A DNA stretch of 57,413 nucleotides from Candidatus Ancaeobacter aquaticus (GCA_030765405.1 JAVCCP010000054.1:1-57413), one strand, 5' to 3'; positions 35,740 through 44,400 are shown, numbered from the stretch's first letter. Notes: generated by a model not told the origin, from the letters alone. Numbers and translations: made by a program.

Positions 35740-36122
35740 ATACACCTGCAGAATTAAAATACATGAAATCACATGAATGTGTTAAAGTTGAAGGAGCGAA
35801 CGCTCGGTGCGGCATTACTGATTATGCACAAAATGAACTCACTGATGTTGTCTTTGTTGAGTTGCCACCTGTAGGAAAAGTTGTCGTGGCGAGTGAGCAG
35901 GCAGCAGTTATAGAGTCAGTGAAAACAGCAGTAGATGTGTATACGCCGGTAAGTGGAAAGATCGTAGAAGTGAACAGTGAGTTAGAAAACGATCCCGGAC
36001 TTATCAATAGAGATCCTTATGGACAGGGGTGGATATTTGTTGTTGAAATGACAAAGACAGATGAACTAGACGGTCTCATGCCATCTGATGATTACGCCAA
36101 AATGATTAAAAACAAAGCATAG
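35736..36122 (+). CDS. gcvH: Glycine cleavage system H protein
   Basis: 128 residues. Carries the lipoyl arm that shuttles the aminomethyl group. The lipoylated Lys is in ESVKTAVDVY (about residue 62), with the surrounding TDYAQNELTDVVFVELP and NRDPYGQGWIF motifs intact. It starts with TTG, five bases after GAGGAGG, and overlaps the gcvT stop by four bases. Confidence 0.95.
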   Translation: MNTPAELKYMKSHECVKVEGANARCGITDYAQNELTDVVFVELPPVGKVVVASEQAAVIESVKTAVDVYTPVSGKIVEVNSELENDPGLINRDPYGQGWIFVVEMTKTDELDGLMPSDDYAKMIKNKA

Positions 36123-36140
36123 CTTTTAAGTGGAGAGTAA

Positions 36141-37499
36141 TTGAAAATTATGAAGTTTACGCCACACACCCCTTCTGATGTGCAGTCAATGCTTGATGTA
36201 ATAGGTTTACGCACAATTGAAGATCTTCTTACTGACATTCCGAAAGATTTATTGCGCACGGAATTAAATATCCCTGCGGGACTTTCAGAAAGTGAGCTCT
36301 TAAAAGATATTAAGAATATAGCTTCAGTGAATGCGAATCTTGACGAGTTTTCTTCGTATATCGGGGCAGGTGCGTATGATCATTTTATACCGTCTGCAGT
36401 TTCTCATGTAACGGGAAGAAGTGAGTTCTACACTGCGTACACTCCGTATCAGCCTGAAGCAAGTCAGGGAACACTGCAGGCAATATACGAGTATCAGAGT
36501 ATGCTCTGCGCTCTTACCGGTATGGATGTGGCAAATGCTTCTTTGTACGATGGCGCTACTGCGGTTAGTGACGCAGCGCTTGTTGCATTGCAATCAGCCC
36601 CTGCTAAAAATGAAATCGTTATCACCGAAACAGTTCATCCCGAATATAGACTTGTATTAAAAACATATTTAGCCGGCACAAAAGTAAAGATCAGAGAAAT
36701 ACCCTATAAAGACGGGGTTGCTGATCTTAAGCATTTACGTGATAACGTTTCTGGTAATACTGTTGCAGTTATTGTGCAGAATCCAAACTTTCTCGGTTCT
36801 ATTGAAGATATGGTCCAGATAGAGAGTATTGTCCACGGGTGCGGTGCGCTGTTTGTTGCCGTTGTGAATCCTGTATCATTGGGTGTTCTCAAAGCGCCTG
36901 GTGATTATAATGCTGATATTGCCGTCGGTGATGGCCAGCCGTTAGGAAATCCATTAGCATTTGGCGGGCCGTATCTTGGTTTTATGGCGGTCAAAGATAC
37001 GTTGAAAAGAAAGATTCCCGGCCGTCTTGTAGGAGTAACACAGGATCATGAAGGCCGCAGAGGATTTGTCTTAACCCTGCAAGCCCGTGAACAACACATA
37101 CGAAGAGAAAAAGCGACATCAAATATATGCAGCAATGAAGCATTGAATGCGCTTACTGCGTGTGTCTATTTGTCGTTAATGGGAAAACAGGGGATGAAAG
37201 AACTTGCCGTGCAGAATCTTGAGAAAAGCCATTATCTTTTTGATAAGATTTGTACTGTACCGGGATTTAAACCTGTTTTTACGGCACAGTTTTTTAATGA
37301 ATTTGTAATCGAATCGGCATATCCCGTGAAGAAAGTGATGCAATACCTGATGGAAAATAAGGTCTTTGGTGGGTTAGTTCTTGATAAAACATATAAAGGA
37401 ATGAAAAATACGTTTCTAGTATGTGTAACTGAAACAAAAACAAAAGATGAGCTCGATGCATTTGTTGAGTTTCTACAAGATATATCAAAAAAAGTTTAA
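36141..37499 (+). CDS. gcvPA: Glycine decarboxylase subunit 1
   Basis: 452 residues, the N-terminal half of the split P protein. With gcvPB forms the PLP-dependent decarboxylase. Motifs: FTPHTPSDVQSMLDVIG, FIGAG-like SYIGAGAYDHFIPSAV, FYTAYTPYQPEASQGTLQ, GDGQPLGNPLAFGGPYLG. The start is either TTG 36141 (GGAGAG close by) or ATG 36150 (longer spacing). The two-gene P protein is found in Gram-positive, archaeal and many candidate-phylum genomes. Confidence 0.94.
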   Translation: MKIMKFTPHTPSDVQSMLDVIGLRTIEDLLTDIPKDLLRTELNIPAGLSESELLKDIKNIASVNANLDEFSSYIGAGAYDHFIPSAVSHVTGRSEFYTAYTPYQPEASQGTLQAIYEYQSMLCALTGMDVANASLYDGATAVSDAALVALQSAPAKNEIVITETVHPEYRLVLKTYLAGTKVKIREIPYKDGVADLKHLRDNVSGNTVAVIVQNPNFLGSIEDMVQIESIVHGCGALFVAVVNPVSLGVLKAPGDYNADIAVGDGQPLGNPLAFGGPYLGFMAVKDTLKRKIPGRLVGVTQDHEGRRGFVLTLQAREQHIRREKATSNICSNEALNALTACVYLSLMGKQGMKELAVQNLEKSHYLFDKICTVPGFKPVFTAQFFNEFVIESAYPVKKVMQYLMENKVFGGLVLDKTYKGMKNTFLVCVTETKTKDELDAFVEFLQDISKKV

Positions 37500-37520
37500 A
37501 GTGAAATAAGGATACGAGAG

Positions 37521-38981
37521 ATGAATCGTGAAACATTACTCTATGAAATAGGGTCAAAAGGAAGAACAGGATATTCTTTGCCTGAATTTACCTATGACAA
37601 AAAAATCGAAGAGATGGTGCCGCAATCGATGATTCGCAAAAGCACTCCAGAGCTTCCTGAAGTCTCCGAGCTTGATGTGGTGAGACATTTTACTAATCTA
37701 TCGCGTAAAAATTTTGGTGTTGATACACACTTTTATCCTCTTGGATCATGTACTATGAAATATAATCCAAAAGTAACAGAAGTTATTGCATCTTTACCTG
37801 GCTTGCAGCATGTACATCCGTATCAACCTGAAAAGACAACGCAAGGGATGCTAAAGATATATTATGAGATGGAACAGTATTTAAGTGAAATATGCGGGAT
37901 GGACGCGTTTACGTTACAGCCTGCAGCAGGTGCACATGGTGAATTTTTAGGAATGCTTCTTGCCAGCGCATACTTTAAGAGTAAAAAAGAAAAACGAACA
38001 AAAGTTATTATTCCTGATTCTGCACATGGGACAAATCCGTCCAGTGCGCACATTGCAGGTTTTGATGTTATCACTATAAAATCTAACGAAGCAGGTGAAG
38101 TCGATCCCAATGAGCTGAAAAAGGTCTTAAGTAATGATGTTGCCGCATTGATGATGACTAATCCAAATACGTTAGGACTTTTTGAGAGAAAGGTGAGTGA
38201 AATAGCGGATTTAGTTCATTCACATGGCGCGCTTTTATATTACGATGGTGCAAACCTTAACCCTCTTATGGGAATAACAAATCCGGGGCTTATGGGATTT
38301 GATATTGTGCATGTTAACCTACATAAGACGTTTTCAACACCGCATGGTGGTGGAGGCCCCGGATCAGGGCCTGTCGGGGTAAAAAAATTCTTGGAACCGT
38401 TTTTACCTGTGCCCCGTGTCACGGTACGTGACGGGGTATATTCTCTCAAGTATAACATCCCGCAATCTATAGGGAGAATCAAAGCTTTTTATGGAAACAG
38501 CAGTGTTGTTGTTAAAGCATATGCATATATTAAAGCGTTAGGAGCTAAAGGCCTTAAAGATGTTGCACTCTATTCGATCCTGAATGCAAATTATATAAAG
38601 GAAAAACTAAAGGATACTTATTTTGTGCCCTATGAAAGAACCTGTATGCATGAATTTGTTTGTACGAGCAAAAAACAGCTTGAGAAAAATATTCATACAG
38701 TAGATATCGCAAAAGCGCTCATTGACAGGGGAATACACCCACCAACAATCTATTTCCCCTTGATCGTTCCTGAAGCTATGATGATTGAGCCAACTGAAAC
38801 TGAAAGTAAAGAAACGCTTGATACGTTTATTGCCGTTATGAAAGAAATAGATGAGTGTGTAAAGAGTGATCCTGAATCAATTAAAAATGCTCCAACAACA
38901 ACGCCTGTTGGTCGACTTGACGAAGTAAAAGCTGCTCGTGAGCCAAATCTGTGTTATGGTGTTAATAGAAAGTATTCGTAG
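37521..38981 (+). CDS. gcvPB: Glycine decarboxylase subunit 2
   Basis: 486 residues, the C-terminal, PLP-bearing half of the P protein. The PLP Lys is in HVNLHKTFSTPHGGGGPGSG (about residue 268). Also FYPLGSCTMKYNP, HVHPYQPEKTTQGML, QPAAGAHGEFLGML and TNPNTLGLFE. It follows gcvPA by 21 bases with a weak ribosome binding site. Confidence 0.95.
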   Translation: MNRETLLYEIGSKGRTGYSLPEFTYDKKIEEMVPQSMIRKSTPELPEVSELDVVRHFTNLSRKNFGVDTHFYPLGSCTMKYNPKVTEVIASLPGLQHVHPYQPEKTTQGMLKIYYEMEQYLSEICGMDAFTLQPAAGAHGEFLGMLLASAYFKSKKEKRTKVIIPDSAHGTNPSSAHIAGFDVITIKSNEAGEVDPNELKKVLSNDVAALMMTNPNTLGLFERKVSEIADLVHSHGALLYYDGANLNPLMGITNPGLMGFDIVHVNLHKTFSTPHGGGGPGSGPVGVKKFLEPFLPVPRVTVRDGVYSLKYNIPQSIGRIKAFYGNSSVVVKAYAYIKALGAKGLKDVALYSILNANYIKEKLKDTYFVPYERTCMHEFVCTSKKQLEKNIHTVDIAKALIDRGIHPPTIYFPLIVPEAMMIEPTETESKETLDTFIAVMKEIDECVKSDPESIKNAPTTTPVGRLDEVKAAREPNLCYGVNRKYS

Positions 38982-38987
38982 ATAAGT

Positions 38988-39656
38988 ATGAAACAGATCA
39001 AAAAAGCTAAATTTTCTTTTCAATTTTGTTCTCGACTGATTATTCGTGAATTAACCGGTATTAAAGCGCATAATCTTGATGAACTCTTAAGTCATGTTAA
39101 GACAGTACCAGGCGCTGTTATCTATCACCACACACATCATTTTTTGCAGCTCCATCAGTATTTAGTCCCTGAACCTCCCAATGATTTTGCTTATTGGGTT
39201 GATACCTCTTTAGGGTACCATGATTTGAGTGAACGGTTAGCAAGCATTAATACCTGTGATTATAGAACGATACGTGATTTACGTGAACGCATTATCGCAG
39301 TTTTAGAGAAGTTTATATCTGAAGGTAAGGCGTCTCGTGAGTCGAATGTCGGTGAAGAGTTTTATTTTATCAAGTCAGTAAGTATTGCTTTTAATACACC
39401 ATACGAAGTACGGACTTTAGAAGAGTTTCTCGATGTTTTAAAAAGAATATCTATTGATGCGATATATTATCATATGTTTGAAGCGCCACTCAGATTAGAA
39501 AAAGAAGGCAACGATTTTTCCATGTGGATACGTGAACAATTAGATATGGGAGAACTTGCCGATAAAATTGATTGTCTTGATCCCTATACCCATACAATGG
39601 AAGGGTTGCGGAACAAGCTTGTACGTGTAGTAGAAGATTACCTATTTAAGGTGTGA
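38988..39656 (+). CDS. DUF5752-like protein
   Basis: 222 residues, soluble, made of two similar halves: each has a hydrophobic strand followed by YHHTHHF (first) or YYHMFEA (second), then a W (FAYWVDTSLG and FSMWIREQLDMG) and a helix with RERII or RNKLV. This is what I know as the DUF5752 pattern, a family found beside trehalose synthase-type glycosyltransferases, as here (next gene). The internal duplication and its His residues are visible in sequence; function is unknown. Confidence 0.7.
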   Translation: MKQIKKAKFSFQFCSRLIIRELTGIKAHNLDELLSHVKTVPGAVIYHHTHHFLQLHQYLVPEPPNDFAYWVDTSLGYHDLSERLASINTCDYRTIRDLRERIIAVLEKFISEGKASRESNVGEEFYFIKSVSIAFNTPYEVRTLEEFLDVLKRISIDAIYYHMFEAPLRLEKEGNDFSMWIREQLDMGELADKIDCLDPYTHTMEGLRNKLVRVVEDYLFKV

Positions 39657-39658
39657 TT

Positions 39659-40882
39659 ATGTCTATAACATTAAAAGATTATGAACCAATTGTTGGAAAA
39701 CATCTTGTAGATGAGCTGAAGATGCTTTCCCAACATCTTTCAGGAAAAGTTATCCAAAATGTTAATTCGACTGCGGTTGGTGGCGGTGTCGCGGAAATAT
39801 TAAACAGAATTATACCTCTTTTGCAGGAATTAAATGTTGATGCACGTTGGGATGTTATTAAAGGCGGTGAAGAGTTTTATAACGTAACAAAGAAATTTCA
39901 TAATGCACTACATGGTAGGAAAGAGATTATCACCAAAGAAATGTATGAGACGTTCATTCAAACAGGCGAAGAAAATCTTAAGTCAATGGATGTGTATGGT
40001 GATATTGTTTTTATACATGATCCGCAGCCCATAATGCTCGTGAAGAAAAAAGCTTCTATGAACAGTAAGTGGATATGGCGATGTCATATTGACATATCTC
40101 ATCCTGATAAGGACGTATTTGCTTTTCTGAAACCTTATATTGATCAGTATGATTCATCGGTCTTTTCTGCCCCGAGTTTTTCTCGTGATCTTAAAATACG
40201 ACAGTTTATGATATCTCCTTCAATTGATCCTTTAAGTCATAAAAATATGGATTTAACTCCGGAGATAATTCATGAGGTGTTAGAGAAATATGGCATTGAT
40301 AGTGATGTACCAATGGTGACGCAGGTTTCCCGGTTTGATTATCTTAAAGATCCTGTAGGCGTAATAGAAGCGTTTAAATTGGTAAGAAAAAATATTAAAT
40401 GTCAGCTTGTTCTTGCAGGCGGCACGGCAACAGATGATCCTGAATCAGGTAAAGTTCTTGCAGAAGTGCAGGAACGTGCTGAAGGAAACCCTGATATACA
40501 TGTGCTATTGATTCCTCCCGGGAGCGATATTGAGATCAATGCGTTGCAGCGAGCATCGAGTGTTGTTGTGCAAAAATCAATTCGTGAAGGATTTGGATTA
40601 ACGGTAACAGAGGCGTTATGGAAGGGGAGGCCTGTTGTGGCCTCATGTGTTGGCGGTATTCCTTTACAGATAAAGCACAAGTATAGCGGACTCTTGTGTC
40701 GATCGGTAGAGGGTGCAGCATTCATGATAAAACAGCTTCTTAATTCACCTGAGTATGCAAATAAACTTGGTGAGAACGCAAAAGAGCATGTCAGACAAAA
40801 CTTTTTACTCACACGTCATTTGCGTGATTATCTCCTTCTTTTCCTTACGTTGTATCATCCAGAAGACGTTATTCATATATAA
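39659..40882 (+). CDS. Trehalose synthase (TreT)-type glycosyltransferase
   Basis: About 407 residues, GT4 with two Rossmann-like halves. VGGGVAEILNRIIPLLQELN and WDVIKGGEEFYNVTK near the N terminus, HDPQPIML, WRCHIDIS, and in the second half TQVSRFDYLKDPVGVIEAF, REGFGLTVTEALWKGRPVVA. This resembles trehalose glycosyltransferring synthase (NDP-glucose plus glucose to trehalose). The ATG at 39659 with AAGGTG upstream is preferred to a GTG at 39653 that overlaps the DUF5752 gene. Trehalose would be a compatible solute; substrate specificity is not proven. Confidence 0.8.
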   Translation: MSITLKDYEPIVGKHLVDELKMLSQHLSGKVIQNVNSTAVGGGVAEILNRIIPLLQELNVDARWDVIKGGEEFYNVTKKFHNALHGRKEIITKEMYETFIQTGEENLKSMDVYGDIVFIHDPQPIMLVKKKASMNSKWIWRCHIDISHPDKDVFAFLKPYIDQYDSSVFSAPSFSRDLKIRQFMISPSIDPLSHKNMDLTPEIIHEVLEKYGIDSDVPMVTQVSRFDYLKDPVGVIEAFKLVRKNIKCQLVLAGGTATDDPESGKVLAEVQERAEGNPDIHVLLIPPGSDIEINALQRASSVVVQKSIREGFGLTVTEALWKGRPVVASCVGGIPLQIKHKYSGLLCRSVEGAAFMIKQLLNSPEYANKLGENAKEHVRQNFLLTRHLRDYLLLFLTLYHPEDVIHI

Positions 40883-40887
40883 ATCCT

Positions 40888-41691
40888 ATGATTTTTTCAA
40901 AAAACATTCTTATTAGTGGCCCACTAGATGCATATCATAATATGGCATATGATGAGGTGCTTCTTCGTGCATGTATAAAAGGTAAGGCCGCTGTTCCTGT
41001 ATTGAGATTCTATGACTGGAAAATGAGGGCTCTCTCAATAGGTTATTTTCAACGTGTGCAGGTAGCATTAGATTATGCTCGTGCCAATGGAGTAGATTTT
41101 GAGATAGCAAGAAGAATGACCGGTGGCGGCATTGTTCTTCATGGGAACGATATTACATTCAGTCTGGTAGTAAAAGATACTGTTTTAAACGGATTGTCCT
41201 CATTGAATAAAAGCAGTATTGTGGATAGTTATTATTATGTTAATAATGCCATAAAAAAGGGAATAGATATTCTGCTTGGTAAAAGCGATAGCCCGGATAT
41301 GTCGCTAGAAACAAAACAAGCGTCTTCAAAAGATACAAAGTTTTGTTTTAATGAGCCAACAAAACACGATGTTCTTTATTCTGGCAAAAAGATTGCGGGT
41401 GGCGCACAGCGCAGAATTGACGGGTATGTTATGTATCAGGGATCAATTTTGTTTCGGCAGGAGATAGATATAGGAAAAGACAAAAGGTTTACTGATAGTT
41501 CGATAACTCTCCATGATGTATGTGGCAGAGATCTGACAAAAGATGCTGCATGCATTGCTTTGCAACAAGGCTTTACTTTAGTATTTGGTGATATTGAAAC
41601 GGATAGCATGATTGATCAACTGTTCATTGAATCAGTGGGTAAGTTGGCTATTGATAAGTATGCTACCCATGAATGGAACTATAAACGTTGA
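40888..41691 (+). CDS. Lipoyl/octanoyl transferase or ligase, LipM-like
   Basis: 267 residues of the BPL/LplA/LipB fold: YDEVLLR, RRMTGGGIVLHGNDITFSL (lipoyl-adenylate or substrate loop) and SGKKIAGGAQRR with the conserved Lys. The segment CFNEPTKHDVLYSGKKIAGG matches the LipM/LipL pattern, where the Cys is the acyl-carrying nucleophile; LplA proteins lack it. The C-terminal accessory domain of long LplA is absent. It follows the gcv genes, so it probably modifies GcvH. Octanoyl transferase versus lipoate ligase is not decided. The TGA stop is one end of a palindrome. Confidence 0.8.
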   Translation: MIFSKNILISGPLDAYHNMAYDEVLLRACIKGKAAVPVLRFYDWKMRALSIGYFQRVQVALDYARANGVDFEIARRMTGGGIVLHGNDITFSLVVKDTVLNGLSSLNKSSIVDSYYYVNNAIKKGIDILLGKSDSPDMSLETKQASSKDTKFCFNEPTKHDVLYSGKKIAGGAQRRIDGYVMYQGSILFRQEIDIGKDKRFTDSSITLHDVCGRDLTKDAACIALQQGFTLVFGDIETDSMIDQLFIESVGKLAIDKYATHEWNYKR

Positions 41692-41721
41692 TAAAAAAGG
41701 GGACTGTCCCCTTTTTTATCA
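41689..41721. repeat. Perfect 33-base palindrome formed by both stop codons
   Basis: TGATAAAAAAGGGGAC (41689-41704), central T, then its exact reverse complement (41706-41721). The first TGA is the lipM-like stop and the last three bases are the TGA of the minus-strand phosphorylase gene. The core GGGGACTGTCCCC matches the REP-like elements elsewhere. In both directions it is a GC stem followed by TTTTTT, so it is a bidirectional terminator. Confidence 0.9.
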
Positions 41722-43020
41722 TTTCGCAATTCCTAAAATTAGTTTTTGGGCGTGAGGTTTTTTCTTTTCAATCTGTATTGAAAAACTAATTCGTTCAAGT
41801 GCTTCTATAATACATTCCTTCTTATCAGTATGAATCTCACAAAGCGTGTCGCCTTTTTTTACGGAATCACCGATCTTTTTATGAAATACAATGCCTGCAG
41901 AAGAATCTATTTTGTCAGTTAGTTTCAATCTTCCTGCCCCAAGGATGTTTGCAATCATGCCGATTTCATATGTATTTATATTGGTAATGTATCCCTTAGA
42001 GATGCTTTTACATTTTTTTATGTATCGTGGTTTTTTGAACGAGTATGGATGTGCAATTTGTTTAACATTACCACCTTGTGATTTAACAATTTCTATAAAC
42101 TTTCTATATGCGCATCCGTTTCGTAGATGTGTTTCGGCGACGGTGTACGCTTCAGTAAAAGTATGCGCTTTTTTGCCTAAAAGCAGCATGTGGGCAGTAA
42201 TAGTAAGGCTCAGTTTTGTTACATCATCCGGGCCTTTGCATTGTAATGTATCAAGTGCCTCTTTTACTTCAAGTGCGTTTCCGACGGTGTGCCCAAGCGG
42301 TTGATTCATATCCGTTATGAGTGCAACAGTTTTTTTACCCATAACTTTTGAAATGGATACAATAGTTTTTGCTAGAAGACGGGCATCTTTATGAGATTTC
42401 ATAAATGCACCGTTACCTGTTTTTACGTCCATGAGGAGCGCATCAGTTCCTTCAGCAAATTTCTTCGAGATAATGCTGGCCGCAATGAGCGGTATTGATT
42501 CTACCGTGCCGGTAACGTCTCGCAGTGCATATATCTTTTTATCGGCAGGAGCACAGTCGCCAGATGTGCCGATCATTACGGCACCTATTTTTTGTAATTG
42601 TTTAATGATCTGTTTCTCGGTAAGAAACATCTTAAACCCTTTAATTGATTCCAATTTATCATGTGTTCCTCCGGTATGGCCAAGCGCTCTTCCAAACATT
42701 GTGGGAACAGTAAGTCCAGCGCTTGCGGCAAGGGGGATAACGATAAGCGTTATCTTGTCTCCGACACCTCCTGTCGAATGTTTGTCAATGGTATATCCAG
42801 CAGACTCAAGATCAAGCGTTTTTCCTGAATATATCATGGCAAATGAAAGATCAGCGGTTTCACGAATACTCATACCGTTGGCATAAATTGCCATAAGAAA
42901 ACTTGAGAATTGGTAATCGGGAATTTTGCTTTTTGTGTAACCATCGACCATGAAATTTATTTCGTCTCTGGTTAGTTCGTGCTTATCACGTTTTTTGATT
43001 ATGATTTCAATTGGATTCAT
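41719..43020 (-). CDS. deoA: Pyrimidine-nucleoside/thymidine phosphorylase
   Basis: 433 residues, the length of PyNP. Cleaves pyrimidine nucleosides with phosphate to base and (deoxy)ribose 1-phosphate. The phosphate and nucleoside motif KHSTGGVGDK, SAGLTVPTMFGRALGHTGGT and GTSGDCAPADKKIYALRDVTGTV are intact; the C-terminal domain is present. Whether it accepts uridine as well as thymidine cannot be seen, so Pdp is an alternative name. Its start lies next to a word array at 43022-43052. Confidence 0.92.
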   Translation of the reverse strand: MNPIEIIIKKRDKHELTRDEINFMVDGYTKSKIPDYQFSSFLMAIYANGMSIRETADLSFAMIYSGKTLDLESAGYTIDKHSTGGVGDKITLIVIPLAASAGLTVPTMFGRALGHTGGTHDKLESIKGFKMFLTEKQIIKQLQKIGAVMIGTSGDCAPADKKIYALRDVTGTVESIPLIAASIISKKFAEGTDALLMDVKTGNGAFMKSHKDARLLAKTIVSISKVMGKKTVALITDMNQPLGHTVGNALEVKEALDTLQCKGPDDVTKLSLTITAHMLLLGKKAHTFTEAYTVAETHLRNGCAYRKFIEIVKSQGGNVKQIAHPYSFKKPRYIKKCKSISKGYITNINTYEIGMIANILGAGRLKLTDKIDSSAGIVFHKKIGDSVKKGDTLCEIHTDKKECIIEALERISFSIQIEKKKPHAQKLILGIAK

Positions 43021-43021
43021 T

Positions 43022-43052
43022 TTTAAGCTATAAGCTTTAAGTTGTAAGTTTA
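43022..43052. repeat. Short-word array (AAGCTATAAGCT type) between deoA and GT4
   Basis: TTTAAGCTATAAGCTTTAAG then TTGTAAGTTTAG. Same words as at 24159-24190 and inverted at 44291-44318. It reaches into the stop of the GT4 gene. Confidence 0.55.
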
Positions 43053-44153
43053 GTTGCTGAATACTTTATTATATACGTTGAGTGTTTTATGAATAGTTTT
43101 ATCTATAGAAAATTTATCAAATATTGTGCTCGGGGCATTGCTTTCTATCATGTTCTTGAACGTAGTGTCATTCAGGAGGGTATCTATCGCTGTAGCAAGT
43201 TCTGGGATCGAATCTGGTGGGACCAAAAGACCGTTGTGTTTGTCATGGATTATATCCGTTATGCCGCCAATGCGTGAAGCAACTACCGCTTTACCCATTG
43301 CCATTGCTTCAAGAAGCGCAAGGCCGAATCCTTCCATGAGTGATGGCATGACAAAAATGTCGGTGACACCAAGAGGTATACGGGTATCCGGCTCTGAGGC
43401 CTTAAAATGGACTATATCGTCTATCTGAAGATCATTTGCTAGGGTCATAAGCTCACCTTGTATGCGCCCTTCTCCCACAATAAGAACTTCAATATTTTTG
43501 TTATGTTCATATAGCTGGGCACAGGCATTAAGGAGGTGAGGGTGTCCTTTTATCTCTGATAAACGTCCTATTATTCCAATTACCTGGGAGTTTTCTTTTA
43601 ACCCATAAGAACGTCTTATATTTTGTAACTCTTCTTGAGTATAGGTGTTTTTAAAGTGATCAAAGTCAATACCGTTATGAATGAGTGCGATTCTTTCAGG
43701 TGATACCATGAGATCTTGAATAAGATATTCTCTCACTGATTGGCTTATCGCGATAACGCGTTCTCCCATAAAAGGAAAAAGGCGACGAATGAAGATGTGT
43801 TTAAAAAAACCATGATACGTTGAAACATGTTTTGTTCCGGTGAGATAGGTGGTGATTCCTGCAAGGACATGTGTTACGCGGGTATGTGTGTGTACAATAT
43901 CAATATTATTTTGTCTAATAAATCGGAGAAGAGAAGGAATTGCAAAGATTACTTTTGGTCCAAACTCTTGTTTTGTCCTGATCTTAAACTCGCATGTGGT
44001 AATTCCAGCGTCCTGTAATGTTTGGAGTACCTTCCCTCCGCTTGATCCAACATAGACGGTATGTCCCTTCTTTTTTAATCCTTTTGCAAGTGAAAGAACG
44101 TAGCTTGTGATACCGCCAATATCAACATGAGTTGTAAGAATAAGTATATTCAT
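43050..44153 (-). CDS. Glycosyltransferase family 4
   Basis: 367 residues, GT-B fold. LTTHVDIGGITSYVLSLAKGLKKKGHTVYVG at the N terminus (in part), the acceptor-side HTHTRVTHVLAG, then GIIGRLSEIKGHPHLL and the E-x7-E donor motif in MEGFGLALLEAMAMGKAVVAS. A lipopolysaccharide or exopolysaccharide role is inferred from the neighbouring cluster. Five 7-base repeats (44157-44191) lie three bases upstream of its ATG in place of a ribosome binding site. Confidence 0.88.
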   Translation of the reverse strand: MNILILTTHVDIGGITSYVLSLAKGLKKKGHTVYVGSSGGKVLQTLQDAGITTCEFKIRTKQEFGPKVIFAIPSLLRFIRQNNIDIVHTHTRVTHVLAGITTYLTGTKHVSTYHGFFKHIFIRRLFPFMGERVIAISQSVREYLIQDLMVSPERIALIHNGIDFDHFKNTYTQEELQNIRRSYGLKENSQVIGIIGRLSEIKGHPHLLNACAQLYEHNKNIEVLIVGEGRIQGELMTLANDLQIDDIVHFKASEPDTRIPLGVTDIFVMPSLMEGFGLALLEAMAMGKAVVASRIGGITDIIHDKHNGLLVPPDSIPELATAIDTLLNDTTFKNMIESNAPSTIFDKFSIDKTIHKTLNVYNKVFSN

Positions 44154-44156
44154 TAA

Positions 44157-44191
44157 AGAGACCAGAGACCAGAGACTAGAGACCAGAGACT
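44157..44191. repeat. Five tandem 7-base repeats before the GT4 start codon
   Basis: AGAGACC, AGAGACC, AGAGACT, AGAGACC, AGAGACT in tandem (44157-44191). Read on the coding strand it is a GGTCTCT-type pyrimidine-rich tract ending three bases before ATG. No other ribosome binding site is visible. Confidence 0.8.
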
Positions 44192-44240
44192 AAAAAAGTA
44201 TGTCGGTGATTTCTTATCTGCTTGGTCGTTATTAAAATTA

Positions 44241-44267
44241 TTGACAAAATCTATATACATTTATACT
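44241..44267 (+). promoter_or_regulatory. Promoter of tRNA-Val
   Basis: TTGACA at 44241-44246 (perfect) with TATACT at 44262-44267 (15-base spacer). A 17-base spaced TACTAT is the alternative. The tRNA begins about 54 bases further on. Confidence 0.5.
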
Positions 44268-44290
44268 ATCTAACACTTCCTTGATCATAC

Positions 44291-44318
44291 AGCTTATAGC
44301 TTACGGCTTAAAGCTTAT
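44291..44318. repeat. Short-word array directly upstream of tRNA-Val
   Basis: AGCTTATAGCTTACGGCTTA then AAGCTTAT, in the inverted orientation of the AAGCTATAAGCT words at 24159 and 43022. It lies between the promoter and the mature tRNA end, so it would be part of the 5' precursor. Confidence 0.55.
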
Positions 44319-44320
44319 TC

Positions 44321-44396
44321 GGGCGGTTAGCTCAGTTGGTAGAGCATATGCCTTACAAGCATGGGGTCACAAGTTCAAGTCTTGTACCGCCCACCA
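44321..44396 (+). tRNA. tRNA-Val (anticodon UAC)
   Basis: 76 bases folding as a full cloverleaf: acceptor GGGCGGT/ACCGCCC, D stem GCTC/GAGC, anticodon stem TATGC/GCATG with loop CTTACAA (anticodon TAC), T arm ACAAG-TTCAAGT-CTTGT. CCA is encoded (44394-44396). Confidence 0.95.
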
Positions 44397-44400
44397 TATT

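Noticed and set aside
41891-42886. Two plus-strand ORFs (137 and 151 residues) opposite deoA
   Set aside because: Both are antisense shadows of a conserved, well-formed phosphorylase gene and show no family pattern.
44157-44191. CRISPR array
   Set aside because: The units are contiguous heptamers without spacers, and no cas gene is present. No other repeat-spacer pattern was seen in the window.
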